Shown one piece after another: positions 42,451 through 51,557 of a DNA stretch of 64,000 bases. Position numbers and translations under genes: made by a program. The stretch comes from Thermoleophilia bacterium (GTDB lineage Bacteria; Actinomycetota; Thermoleophilia; Gaiellales; Gaiellaceae): contig SHVL01000001.1 of the NCBI GenBank assembly GCA_009694305.1, forward strand, positions 62,001 through 126,000, written 5' to 3'. The notes beneath the pieces are model-generated. The model was not told where the DNA came from. It searched no databases and worked only from the letters and a program-made list of their open reading frames with translations. The number at the start of each line of letters is the position of its first letter. The first letter of the stretch is position 1.

Positions 42451-43456
42451 AATGACGCCAAGGGCTCCCCGTGTCCGGATCGACGTCCTCTTCGCAGCCG
42501 ACGACCGCCGTGTGGCGCTTCTCGACGAGGTGTTCTGGAGCCTGCGGGAGACGCCAAAGCAGATCGCGCCCCGGTGGCTGTACGACGAGCGAGGGTCAGA
42601 GCTCTTCGACGAGATAACCCGTCTGCCGGAGTACTACCCGACCCGCACCGAATGGATGATCCTAGAGGGCTGCGCCGCCGAAGTCGCCGAGTTGACCGGG
42701 GCAACGACACTCGTCGAGCTCGGTTCGGGTACCTCCGAGAAGACGACTCTGCTCCTCGATGCGCTCCATGCGGTCGGCACGCTGGCCGTGTTTGCTCCCG
42801 TCGATGTCAGCGAGGAGATACTCTCCCAGAGCGCCAACGCTATAGCGGCACGCTACGAAGGCATCGGCGTCGAGGCGGTCGTAGGGGACTTCGAGAAGCA
42901 CCTGCACTCGATCCCCAAGGGCTCCCCCCGGCTACTCGCGTTTCTCGGAAGCACGATCGGGAACCTCGGCCCTGAGCACCGCGCGCGCTTTCTACGTGCC
43001 GTCTCCGAGACGCTTGCAGCCGATGACCATTTCCTGCTCGGCATCGACCTCGTCAAGAGCCCGGAGCGCCTCGAAGCGGCATACAACGACTCGGCGGGCA
43101 TCACCGAGGCGTTCGTTCGTAATGCGCTGACGGTGCTCGACCGTGAGCTCGGTTCGCGCTTCGACCAGGAGGGTTTCTCGTTCGAGGCGCGCTGGGATGC
43201 AGAGAACGAGTGGGTGGAACTGGGCCTGCGTTCGCTGCGGGCGCAGACGGTCGCGCTACCCGTGCTCGACACGGACGTCTCGTTCGGGGACGGCGAACTG
43301 TTGCGCATCGAGGTGAGCTCGAAGTTCCGGCGCGAGGGGATCGAGAAAGAGCTTGCCGCGGCGGGCCTGACCGTCGAACGCTGGTGGACGGATCCGGACG
43401 GGGACTTCGGCCTCCTGCTTGCCACGCCGGCCGTCAGCGCCAGCGAAACCCCGTAA
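42443..43456 (+). CDS. egtD: L-histidine N(alpha)-methyltransferase EgtD
   Basis: SLRETPKQIAPRWLYDERGSELFDEITRLPEYYPTRTEWMIL...LVELGSGTSEKTTLLLDAL...LLAFLGSTIGNLGP. Confidence 0.93.
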   Translation: MLEMTPRAPRVRIDVLFAADDRRVALLDEVFWSLRETPKQIAPRWLYDERGSELFDEITRLPEYYPTRTEWMILEGCAAEVAELTGATTLVELGSGTSEKTTLLLDALHAVGTLAVFAPVDVSEEILSQSANAIAARYEGIGVEAVVGDFEKHLHSIPKGSPRLLAFLGSTIGNLGPEHRARFLRAVSETLAADDHFLLGIDLVKSPERLEAAYNDSAGITEAFVRNALTVLDRELGSRFDQEGFSFEARWDAENEWVELGLRSLRAQTVALPVLDTDVSFGDGELLRIEVSSKFRREGIEKELAAAGLTVERWWTDPDGDFGLLLATPAVSASETP

Positions 43457-44465
43457 CTCCGGCGACGGGGCCGAAAGGACTCGACGGGAGTCCCGTTCCG
43501 GGCCCGGCGTCGTTGTAGCCCGGCGGCGCAAGGTCGTTCGGAGAGGTCGGGTAGAACAGAGACGCCAGGATCTGCGCCTGACCCCGGCCCGGCCCGATCT
43601 CCGACTGACCACCGCCGTAGACGGGTATCTCGCATCTCGCGCAATGCTCGAGCAGGGAGAGAACGCCCTGGATCGAGCCGATGCGGGCAGGCTTGACGTT
43701 CACTGCCCCGGCGCCAACCGGGACATCGTCCACCGAGCCGACCGGCTCGTCCCAGGCGATGCGCGCCCGATGGGCCGCAAGCACTCGCTCGGTCGCCGGA
43801 GTCAGGCCGGGATCCTCGAGCCAGACATCGGGGAACAGGCGGGCAACACGCTCGTAGATCACGGGGTCGGGCTCGAGATAGACCGAGCTTCCCGGCGAGG
43901 TCCCCTTGAGATCGAGTGTCGCCACGGTGCCACTCGCTGCGATAGCGGCGGCGACTCCCTCCGTCCAGCCCGACGTAACGTCGAGCTTGAGGGACAGGCC
44001 CGGAAAGCGCCGCAGGAGTTCGAGAAAATCCTCCTGTCCGTCCACCCTCCGCGAGACGACGAAGTGGAGTGGGGCAGGAATGCGACCGAGCGCCTCCGCT
44101 ATACCGATGCCGCCCTGGCGCAGGGCCAGGTCGAGCGCGGCTGCCTCGATCGCCCAGAAGCGATAGCGGTGCACAGCCTCCCATCGCGGTCGTGCCGCGG
44201 TGAGCTTGCAGTCCCGGAGCAGAGCCGTTACGTCGCCGACTGTCCGTGCCGCATACAACCCCTCCGGGAGGCCTGCATCGAGAAGAGCACGCCTGTCTGC
44301 GGCGTCGAAGGTCACGTCCTCCCCACGCCCCTCCTCGCCTCGTCCGCAGAGGCGGACGAGGTTCGACCGTCGGACGCCGTCGGCAACCACGCGCTCGAGA
44401 GGAACGATCTCGGAGGCCTCGATCCGAACCGGCAAGGCAAGCAGACGGTCGGGCATGAGAGCCAA
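43434..44465 (-). CDS. Enolase-superfamily (MLE/OSBS-like) protein
   Basis: LSLKLDVTSGW, ATLDLKGT, VWLEDPG, IAWDEPVGS, VNVKPARIGS arranged like the active-site beta strands of the superfamily. Confidence 0.7.
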   Translation of the reverse strand: MALMPDRLLALPVRIEASEIVPLERVVADGVRRSNLVRLCGRGEEGRGEDVTFDAADRRALLDAGLPEGLYAARTVGDVTALLRDCKLTAARPRWEAVHRYRFWAIEAAALDLALRQGGIGIAEALGRIPAPLHFVVSRRVDGQEDFLELLRRFPGLSLKLDVTSGWTEGVAAAIAASGTVATLDLKGTSPGSSVYLEPDPVIYERVARLFPDVWLEDPGLTPATERVLAAHRARIAWDEPVGSVDDVPVGAGAVNVKPARIGSIQGVLSLLEHCARCEIPVYGGGQSEIGPGRGQAQILASLFYPTSPNDLAPPGYNDAGPGTGLPSSPFGPVAGVTGFRWR

Positions 44466-44573
44466 CGCTACCCAACGGCCTGGCTGCAGGCCTCCACTCG
44501 TCTCGCCCGAACGGTGTGGGCCCGGCCCCTGCCGGTCGGGAGAGAGCGACGTTGCCGGTCGGGAGGCCGCGCC

Positions 44574-46256
44574 TCAGCCAGCGTAGGCGCCCGGCGTCGA
44601 ACGGAAGCCGCGGACGACTCCCTTCCGGTCGCGGGGCACCGCATTGGAGAGGTTCCCGACAGGCACGCCTGCCGGAGCATCGGCCCAGCGAAATGCCGGG
44701 GCCGCGACGGTGCGCGCCGAGAGAGCCGCCGCTGAAGCCGTCGTGAGAGCGTAGTCGCCGTCCTCCGGTGAGACGAGCACCGGACGCACGCTGTTGACGC
44801 GGTTCTCGGTCCGGTAGCGGGTGTCGTTGCACGTGGAGTTCTCGTCACGGCAACCGGCGTCGCCGCCCAGGCCGCTCGGATGACCGCGGGGGCCGTCCCA
44901 CACCACGTTGCCGCGGAAGCGGAGGTCGGCGTCGAAGCGGGTAGGGACAGGGACGTTCGAACCGGCCTGCCACTCCCCCGCATAGGGCCGTGCGACGGCG
45001 ATGTGCATGTACCTGCTCTGCGTCCCGGGCGGGTTGAAGATGAGGTTGTCGTAGACGTAGACGTGGTTGTTCGGAATCCGCACGTAGTTCTCGCCGTCGT
45101 CCACCCGCGTCGTACCGAAGCCCCGCCGGGCGAGCCACGCCGCACAGCGCCCGCGTCCGTCGTCGCCCGGCCGGCCGTCGCAGGAGCGGTGGCCGGCAAC
45201 GAACTCGAGCAGATGGTCGCGTGCGCCGACCCGGTAGAGGGTGTTGTACGCGAGGAGCACCGCATAGCCACCGTTGACGCCGAGGCCTGCACCGTCCACG
45301 TCGTGGACGACGTTGTTCGTCACCTTGACGTCGTAGGCCTCGTACTGCAGCCACGGCCAGGTCATGAACTGGAATCCCGTTCCCTGACCCGCGCTGAAGC
45401 CACCCGTGCCGCAGTCGTAGATCTCGTTGCCACTCACCCTGACAGAGGCAGAGCCGCCCTTGACGTAGGCGCACCAGTCGTTGCTGTCGTGGATTCTGTT
45501 GGAGAGAATCGTGGCGTACTGCACGGCCACGAAGTCAACCGCGTTGTCGGATGCCCCGGAGATGTCGTTCGACTCGAGATAGACGTGCTGTGACTGGTTG
45601 ACCTTGAGCAGGTCGCCGACCTTCCAACTCGCACGCGGAGCGCCGCGGACGACGCTGTTGCGCAACAGGAAATGGTCGCATTTCTCGCAGTGCAGGGCAT
45701 CGCCGATGGCCGATGCGAAGCGCAGACCGAGGAGGTAGAGGTACCGCGTGTCGTAGATGTTGGCCGCGGCCAGCGTGACCGTGCCGGGGCCGTCGGCAGC
45801 CTCGATCAGGATCGGGAACCGGTAGGTGCCATGGCGAGACTCGAAGTAGTTCGGCACCCCGGCGGCTCCGAGCGTGCCCGGAGTGATCCGGATCCGGTAC
45901 CCCGTTCCCGTCAGGACGCGGCCACGGGGAATCCTGAGCCATGCCGCAGCGAGGGTGCGCAGTGCCTGCCGCCGCGTCCTGCCGCTACGGCCGTCATTGC
46001 CGCTGCGGGGATCGACCCAGATCGAGCGCAGCACCGGCGAGCCGATCTCGTAGGGCACGGAGACCGGCGGCAGCGCCACGCCCCGGGCGACGCGCCCGAC
46101 ATCTCCGGCCGTGGCAGCCGCCACCTCAGCGCAGGAGAAGGCTGCGGTGACGGCCGCCGCCGAGATACCGCAGGTGACAACTGCCACACGCAGGAGCGTC
46201 TTGCGGGGCCGGCACCGCTGCCGCGCGGAGGAGAAGAGCAGCAATGGTCTCCTCAT
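44574..46256 (-). CDS. Secreted right-handed parallel beta-helix repeat protein
   Basis: N-terminal signal-like segment; IWVDPRSGNDGRSG and repeated beta-helix rungs (VYLESNDISGASDNAVDF, ATILSNRIHDSNDW, VRVSGNEIYDCGTGGFS). Confidence 0.75.
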   Translation of the reverse strand: MRRPLLLFSSARQRCRPRKTLLRVAVVTCGISAAAVTAAFSCAEVAAATAGDVGRVARGVALPPVSVPYEIGSPVLRSIWVDPRSGNDGRSGRTRRQALRTLAAAWLRIPRGRVLTGTGYRIRITPGTLGAAGVPNYFESRHGTYRFPILIEAADGPGTVTLAAANIYDTRYLYLLGLRFASAIGDALHCEKCDHFLLRNSVVRGAPRASWKVGDLLKVNQSQHVYLESNDISGASDNAVDFVAVQYATILSNRIHDSNDWCAYVKGGSASVRVSGNEIYDCGTGGFSAGQGTGFQFMTWPWLQYEAYDVKVTNNVVHDVDGAGLGVNGGYAVLLAYNTLYRVGARDHLLEFVAGHRSCDGRPGDDGRGRCAAWLARRGFGTTRVDDGENYVRIPNNHVYVYDNLIFNPPGTQSRYMHIAVARPYAGEWQAGSNVPVPTRFDADLRFRGNVVWDGPRGHPSGLGGDAGCRDENSTCNDTRYRTENRVNSVRPVLVSPEDGDYALTTASAAALSARTVAAPAFRWADAPAGVPVGNLSNAVPRDRKGVVRGFRSTPGAYAG

Positions 46257-47053
46257 CCTCGACGCACCACTGCGGAAAGGCCCGAGGCTACGAGGAAGAA
46301 TCCTGCGGCGACGAGAACGATCGTGCCTCCCGGTGGCAGGTTCGCGTAGTAGGCGATCGACAGTCCGGCGATGACCGCGCAGACGCCGAACATCATCGAG
46401 AGAGCGAAGGTCGAGCGGAGGCTCCAGGCAACCCGGTTTGCGGCAATCACCGGGAGAACCATAAGCGCCGCGATCAGGAGGATCCCGACGATTCGCATCG
46501 AGACCGCGACGGTGAGGGCCGCCAGCACCGCGACAACGACGTTGAGCCGGGTCACTGGAACGCCCGCCACACGACTCCCTTCACCGTCGAGCACCGTTGC
46601 GACGAGGCCACGAAAGAGAATCGCGATCGTGGTCAGGGCTCCGACACCGAGCACGAGCACCGTCAGGAAGTCGGCACGCGTGACCGTGAGGATCGAGCCA
46701 AACAGGAACTGGAAGAGGTTGACGTTGAGCGCACCCGCCTTCGAGATGAGTACGACGCCGGCAGCGATACCCGTATAGAAGACGAGAGCAAGGGCCTGGT
46801 CGCCGGCGGCTCCACGACGCGTGCGCAACCACTCGATTGCGAGAGCGCCGATCACTGCCGCGACAAGCGCAGTCAGCACCGGCGAGATGCCGAGGAGGTA
46901 CCCCACCGCGACGCCGGCGAACGCGACGTGCCCGAGGCCGTCGCCGACGAGCGAGGCCTGCCGCTCGACGAGGAAGAATCCGACGGCCGGAGCCAGCACT
47001 CCGACGATCACCCCCGTCGCGAGGGCAAGCCGCATGAACTCGAGATCAAGCAT
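46253..47053 (-). CDS. znuB: Zinc/manganese ABC transporter permease (ZnuB-like)
   Basis: ABC-3 permease pattern FFLVERQASLVGDGLGHVAFAGVAVGYLLG; adjacent to ATPase and zinc SBP. Confidence 0.88.
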   Translation of the reverse strand: MLDLEFMRLALATGVIVGVLAPAVGFFLVERQASLVGDGLGHVAFAGVAVGYLLGISPVLTALVAAVIGALAIEWLRTRRGAAGDQALALVFYTGIAAGVVLISKAGALNVNLFQFLFGSILTVTRADFLTVLVLGVGALTTIAILFRGLVATVLDGEGSRVAGVPVTRLNVVVAVLAALTVAVSMRIVGILLIAALMVLPVIAANRVAWSLRSTFALSMMFGVCAVIAGLSIAYYANLPPGGTIVLVAAGFFLVASGLSAVVRRG

Positions 47054-47774
47054 GCGTGTGGGAGGGGTCGTGCCACACACCCGGGAGGCCACTCGGGGGC
47101 CCGTCGTAGACGATGCCTCCACGCACGAGGACGATCCGGTCAACGACGTGCTCGACAGCACCGAACTCGTGGGAGACGTACAGAATCGTCACCCCGAACT
47201 GCGTGCGTAACTCCTCGAGCAGAACACCGAGCGAATCCTGCGACTCGGCGTCTACCCCGGTGGTCGGCTCGTCGAGTGCGAGCAGCGTTGGCTCGGAGGC
47301 GAGGGCCTTGGCGATCAGCGCCCGCTGCTGCATCCCGCCAGAGAGCGTCCTCAGGGGCGAGTCGGCACGGTCGCTGAGTCCGACCGTCTCGATCGCACGC
47401 GCAACTGCCTCACGGTCGGAACGGCGCAACGGCCCCCAGATTCCTGCCGAGGTGAGGCGCCCCGTCGAAACAACCTCGCGCACGGTGACGGGTGCCTCAC
47501 CAACGACACGGGCGCGCTGCGGGAGATAGCCGATCCGCGCGCCGTCCACGCTCTTGCCACCCACTTGCCCGAAGACGCGCACCGTTCCCGTTGTAGGACG
47601 TTCGAGACCGAGCACGAGTCGGAGAAGGGTCGTCTTGCCCCCGCCGTTCGGTCCCGCGATCGCCACGAACTCCCCGGCGGAGACCTCGAAGGACACATCC
47701 TCGAGCACCCGAACGCCCGCCCGATAGGCAAACGAGACGCCCTCGAGCTCGACGACGGAGGTCAGCTCCGGCAT
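47046..47774 (-). CDS. znuC: Zinc/manganese ABC transporter ATP-binding protein (ZnuC-like)
   Basis: GPNGGGKTTLLRLVLGL Walker A, LSGGMQQRALIAKAL signature, LLALDEPTTGVD Walker B. Confidence 0.9.
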   Translation of the reverse strand: MPELTSVVELEGVSFAYRAGVRVLEDVSFEVSAGEFVAIAGPNGGGKTTLLRLVLGLERPTTGTVRVFGQVGGKSVDGARIGYLPQRARVVGEAPVTVREVVSTGRLTSAGIWGPLRRSDREAVARAIETVGLSDRADSPLRTLSGGMQQRALIAKALASEPTLLALDEPTTGVDAESQDSLGVLLEELRTQFGVTILYVSHEFGAVEHVVDRIVLVRGGIVYDGPPSGLPGVWHDPSHTHA

Positions 47775-48652
47775 CCGAGAGCCTTCCCCAGAGCTGCAAG
47801 GTTCGCACGCATGACGGAGAAGTAGTCCGCCCCTGCGGCGACCTCGCCACCGGTCAGCCCTTCCAGCGGGTTCAACACGGCGGTCTCGACCCCCGCCTCA
47901 CGTGCGACCGTCTGCGCGAGCTTCGGTGAGACCAGCGTCTCGAAGAACACCGTTGTCGCGCCGGTTGTCTCGACGAGGCCGGCGAGGCCGGCGATGTCGC
48001 GGGCCGACGGTTCGGCCTCGGGAGAGAGCCCCTCGAGCGGAACCTGTTCGAGGCCGTATCGAGCTGCGAGATACCCGAAGGCCGCATGGCTCGTGACGAT
48101 CTGACGACGCGCGCAGCTCGCAAGCCGTTGCCGGAACACGGCATCGAGCCGCTCGGCCCTGCCGGCGAGACGCTCGGCTCCGGCTCTCTTGTGCAGCGCA
48201 ACCCCGATCGCGCGCACCATGGCGGCGTACCGAACCGGATCGAGCCACACGTGCGGGTCGCGGGCCTTCGCTCCGTCCTCGTCACGACCGGGGCTGAGCA
48301 CCTGATCGGCGAGAAGGTCTACCGAACGCCCACCGCGCTGCTCCACGGCGGTCTCGAGACCCGGCATGAACCCCTCGCCGAGATAGAGGACGAGCGCCGC
48401 GCCGTCCACGTCGCGCACGTCGCCCGGCGTCAGTTCGAGGTCGTGCGGCTCGACACCGGCCGGAGTGAGGTTGCGGACATCGACGCTCTGTCCCGCAATC
48501 TGCTCGACGGCGTAGGCAATGGGATAAAACGCCGTCACGACGCTCTCGTTCGCGCTGACGGCCGTTGTGGTCGAGCCACACCCGGCGAGAGGTACGGACG
48601 CCGCTGTGAGCACAGCGCAGACGCCACTAAAGAGAATGATTCTCGAAAGCAT
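47762..48652 (-). CDS. znuA: Zinc ABC transporter substrate-binding lipoprotein (ZnuA-like)
   Basis: Lipobox LAGCG; FYPIAYAVEQIAGQSVDVRNLTPAGVEPHDLELTPGDVRDVDGA; DPHVWLDPVRYAAMV. Confidence 0.9.
   Translation of the reverse strand: MLSRIILFSGVCAVLTAASVPLAGCGSTTTAVSANESVVTAFYPIAYAVEQIAGQSVDVRNLTPAGVEPHDLELTPGDVRDVDGAALVLYLGEGFMPGLETAVEQRGGRSVDLLADQVLSPGRDEDGAKARDPHVWLDPVRYAAMVRAIGVALHKRAGAERLAGRAERLDAVFRQRLASCARRQIVTSHAAFGYLAARYGLEQVPLEGLSPEAEPSARDIAGLAGLVETTGATTVFFETLVSPKLAQTVAREAGVETAVLNPLEGLTGGEVAAGADYFSVMRANLAALGKALGCRS
48632..48644. promoter_or_regulatory. Candidate Zur/Fur-family operator 1
   Basis: Perfect palindrome GAGAAT-G-ATTCTC overlapping the first codons of znuA. Confidence 0.55.
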
Positions 48653-48672
48653 TACCACAGACTAGCAGCGAG

Positions 48673-48687
48673 TGAGAATCGGTATCA
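48673..48687. promoter_or_regulatory. Candidate Zur/Fur-family operator 2
   Basis: TGAGAATCGGTATCA, imperfect copy of TGAGAAT-N-ATTCTCA overlapping a TATCAT -10-like element of the regulator gene. Confidence 0.4.
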
Positions 48688-48695
48688 TCTATAAC

Positions 48696-49148
48696 GTGTC
48701 CGGGCATCACGAGAACTGGAGTGGCCGCGCGCTCGAGAGCCTCCAGGCGGAGGGGCTCCGCAACGGGGGCTCCCGCCGGGCCGTGATCGAGCATCTCGGG
48801 GCCCAGCCGTGCTGCCATTCGGCGCAGGAGATCTTCGACGACATCCGCGGGCAGGGCAAGCGCATCGGGATTGCGAGCGTCTATCGCGCCCTCGAGCAAC
48901 TCGTCGAGCTCGACCTCGTGCAACGTGTCGAGCTCGGCGACGGGATTGCGCGGTTCGAGCCCGCCCACGCGGGCGGAGAACATCACCATCACCTCGTATG
49001 TGACGACTGCGGCAGGATCGAGCCGTTCTCCGACCCCGGGCTCGAGAAGACGCTCACAGCGGTCGCGGAACGACTCCACTGTGGGATGCGGTCCCACGAG
49101 GTCATCCTCCACGGCAGCTGCGCTGCCTGCCTGACCGCCGCGCTCTAG
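48696..49148 (+). CDS. Fur-family transcriptional regulator (Zur-like)
   Basis: SRRAVIEHLGAQPCCHSAQEIFDDIRGQGKRIGIASVYRALEQLVELDLVQRVELGDG...EHHHHLVCDDCGRIEPF; divergent from znuABC; alternative GTG start at 48672. Confidence 0.88.
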   Translation: MSGHHENWSGRALESLQAEGLRNGGSRRAVIEHLGAQPCCHSAQEIFDDIRGQGKRIGIASVYRALEQLVELDLVQRVELGDGIARFEPAHAGGEHHHHLVCDDCGRIEPFSDPGLEKTLTAVAERLHCGMRSHEVILHGSCAACLTAAL

Positions 49149-50323
49149 CCGGGCGGCGCAGGCGGATCGAGCGGTGCAGCGCTCGCCGTGTCCGCGACCG
49201 GAGCCGACCCTGCCTCCGCAGCCACCTGCCGTCGGAGAATGACGAACCCGATCGCAGACAGGAGCACCAGGCCGACACTGGTTCGGAACATCTGGATCGG
49301 CAGGATCCAGATGAGCAAGAAGATGATCACGGCGTACGAGGCCCAGGCGACTCCGGTACGACTCAGCGCCGGTGCGACAGCGCTCCGAACAGACGTCGCT
49401 CGTTGGCCATGCCCGATCAACCAGGCGCCGAGTGCCACGAGAGCGCCGACGGCAAACGTGACCCACCCTGCGTCGGCCAGCGCCTTCGTGATGATCTGCC
49501 ACGCGTCACTCGCCGCCGGCCTCGCCGCCTCGCTCGTGACGAGGTTCTCGACGAAGTACTTGCCCGCAAAAAATCGCAGGACGAGAACGAGGATCCCGAC
49601 GGCGATGAGGCCGATTCCGAGCGCCCGAACCTCCTGCCGACGTCTACCGCGGGCGAGCCAGATCGCACCGACCCAGGCGGCAACCGCGAGAATCCAGATG
49701 TAGTTCGCAACCTGCTCGAGCCAGCGCGTGATCGTCTGCGCGGTATCCAGGCCGTCGGCGTTCACAATCGTAATCTGCGCCGACCCCTGCGGAATCTTGT
49801 CCGCGAGGTTACTGACGAACCCGAACCTGTCGCCGAACTTCAGCACGAGCGGTGTCAGATCGAGAACGACATTACCGTTCGTCGTACTCACGACCCTCGT
49901 GTTTCCCTGGAGGATCTTCACGACCTGCGACTGGGAGAGCGAGGCAAGCTCGACGAACGCATCCTGGGCGCTCGAACGGGTCAGGAGCTTCTGCGCCGCC
50001 GTATCTGCAAACCCCCGCGAGAGGCCCGTGAGCGGACCGGCGAGCGGCTTGAGGTTCGTCGGAAGGGCGTCCTTCAGCTCGGCAGAGACGTCCACCTTGG
50101 TATAGAACGCGTCAACGAGGCGTGCCGCCACCTGCTCCTGGATCAGGGGGTCCGCGATCAACGCCCGAGAGGTCTGCTTGAACCGGTCGGTGTCGAGTGC
50201 CTCACGTTTGACGTAGGTCGAGAGAATGCTGAGAACGCTGAGCAGAACGCCGAGGACGAGGAGAGCACGCACACCGATGATGCGGCCACGTGACAGAGAG
50301 TGACTTGCGGGGACGTCGGACAC
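49145..50323 (-). CDS. Hypothetical integral membrane protein with large extracytoplasmic domain
   Basis: N-terminal TM, roughly 170-aa soluble region, then several TM segments. Confidence 0.65.
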   Translation of the reverse strand: MSDVPASHSLSRGRIIGVRALLVLGVLLSVLSILSTYVKREALDTDRFKQTSRALIADPLIQEQVAARLVDAFYTKVDVSAELKDALPTNLKPLAGPLTGLSRGFADTAAQKLLTRSSAQDAFVELASLSQSQVVKILQGNTRVVSTTNGNVVLDLTPLVLKFGDRFGFVSNLADKIPQGSAQITIVNADGLDTAQTITRWLEQVANYIWILAVAAWVGAIWLARGRRRQEVRALGIGLIAVGILVLVLRFFAGKYFVENLVTSEAARPAASDAWQIITKALADAGWVTFAVGALVALGAWLIGHGQRATSVRSAVAPALSRTGVAWASYAVIIFLLIWILPIQMFRTSVGLVLLSAIGFVILRRQVAAEAGSAPVADTASAAPLDPPAPPG

Positions 50324-50380
50324 GGAGCTCCTCCTCTACAACAATGACGGCGCGCTTTCCGCCGCACAGCGTAGCCCAAC

Positions 50381-51505
50381 TCAGACGGACGCGACCGGTG
50401 GGTCAGCTGTCGATCGGAGAGCCGCCATGCTGGCGCGCCGCTCCCCGGTGAGCTCTCTGACGACGATCTGGATCGAGGCGATGATCGGAACCGCGATGAT
50501 CGCGCCGACGACGCCGAAGAGCGCTCCGAAGAGCATCACGCTCAGGATCACGAAGAAGCCCGAGATACTGGCGGCCTTGCCGAGGATCGTTGGTTGGAGA
50601 ACGTAGTTCTCGAACTGCTGGTAGACGAGGACGACCGCCAACATGATCAACGCCGGGGTGAGACCCTGCGTGAGCGTTGCCAGCACGAGAATTGTCCCGG
50701 CGATCGTGGCGCCGACCATCGGGACGAGATCGAAGAGCCCCCCGATGACGCCCATCACAACCGGGAACGGCGTCCCGAGGATCCAGGCAGAGACGCCGTA
50801 GATCAGCCCGCAGATGATCGAGATCGCGATGTTGCCGAGCATCGTGCGCGAGACCGCGGTGATGATCCGCTCCGACATGCGGTTCCAGCGATCGGAGTCG
50901 CGCGGGTCGAGCAAGGTGTCAACGGCTGCGATCAGGCGCTGGAGGTCGATCATCAGGAAGAGCGTGAGGAAGACCGTCGTGACGAGCGCGAGGACGAGGC
51001 TGAACGTGGAGATGACGAACCCCGCGAGACCACCGGCGGCAGCCGCTACACCCTGCGCGATCTCCTTCACGTTGGCCTGCGCTGTCTCCGGCGTCTGACT
51101 GTGGGCGTCAACCCACGCACCGACCGAGGAGTTCGTGCTGATGTCCTCGACAATCGACGGCAGCTCGTCAACGAAATCGCTGAACATCTGGGCGAGCGGC
51201 GAGAGGAGCAGGAGCGCGAATCCGATTCCGACAACGGCGAGTCCGAGCAGGAGCAGAACAGCACAGGCGCCGCGGCCGAGGGGCAGCTTGCGCTGCATTC
51301 CCCGCAGCACGGGTTCGAGCACGAGTGCCATGAAGAGAGCCAGGAACAGCGTCATCAGTGCGTCCCGGATATAGACGAACGCCCACGCGAGGCCGACGAC
51401 GGCTGCAACGAGGAACATCGTCCGAGCCGTGAAGTTGACGTTCAATGCTCTCACGCCTGACACCGGAACCTCGGAGGCCGGAGGGGATGCCTGAGACACC
51501 TCCAC
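50381..51505 (-). CDS. AI-2E family transporter (PerM-like)
   Basis: Multiple TMs, ISIICGLIYGVSAWILGTPFPVVMGVIGGLFDLVPMVGATIAG and YQQFENYVLQPTILGKAASISGFFVILSVMLFGALFGVVGAIIAVP; start approximate. Confidence 0.85.
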   Translation of the reverse strand: MEVSQASPPASEVPVSGVRALNVNFTARTMFLVAAVVGLAWAFVYIRDALMTLFLALFMALVLEPVLRGMQRKLPLGRGACAVLLLLGLAVVGIGFALLLLSPLAQMFSDFVDELPSIVEDISTNSSVGAWVDAHSQTPETAQANVKEIAQGVAAAAGGLAGFVISTFSLVLALVTTVFLTLFLMIDLQRLIAAVDTLLDPRDSDRWNRMSERIITAVSRTMLGNIAISIICGLIYGVSAWILGTPFPVVMGVIGGLFDLVPMVGATIAGTILVLATLTQGLTPALIMLAVVLVYQQFENYVLQPTILGKAASISGFFVILSVMLFGALFGVVGAIIAVPIIASIQIVVRELTGERRASMAALRSTADPPVASV

Positions 51506-51557
51506 ACCGTACGCTCCGTCCCGGACGGCCACTCGTGACGAGACATAGGATCTCGAC

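Noticed and set aside
42853-44832. 659-aa minus-strand ORF across egtD and the enolase-like gene
   Set aside because: Arg/Gly/Ser-rich frame with no motif; overlaps confident genes on both strands.
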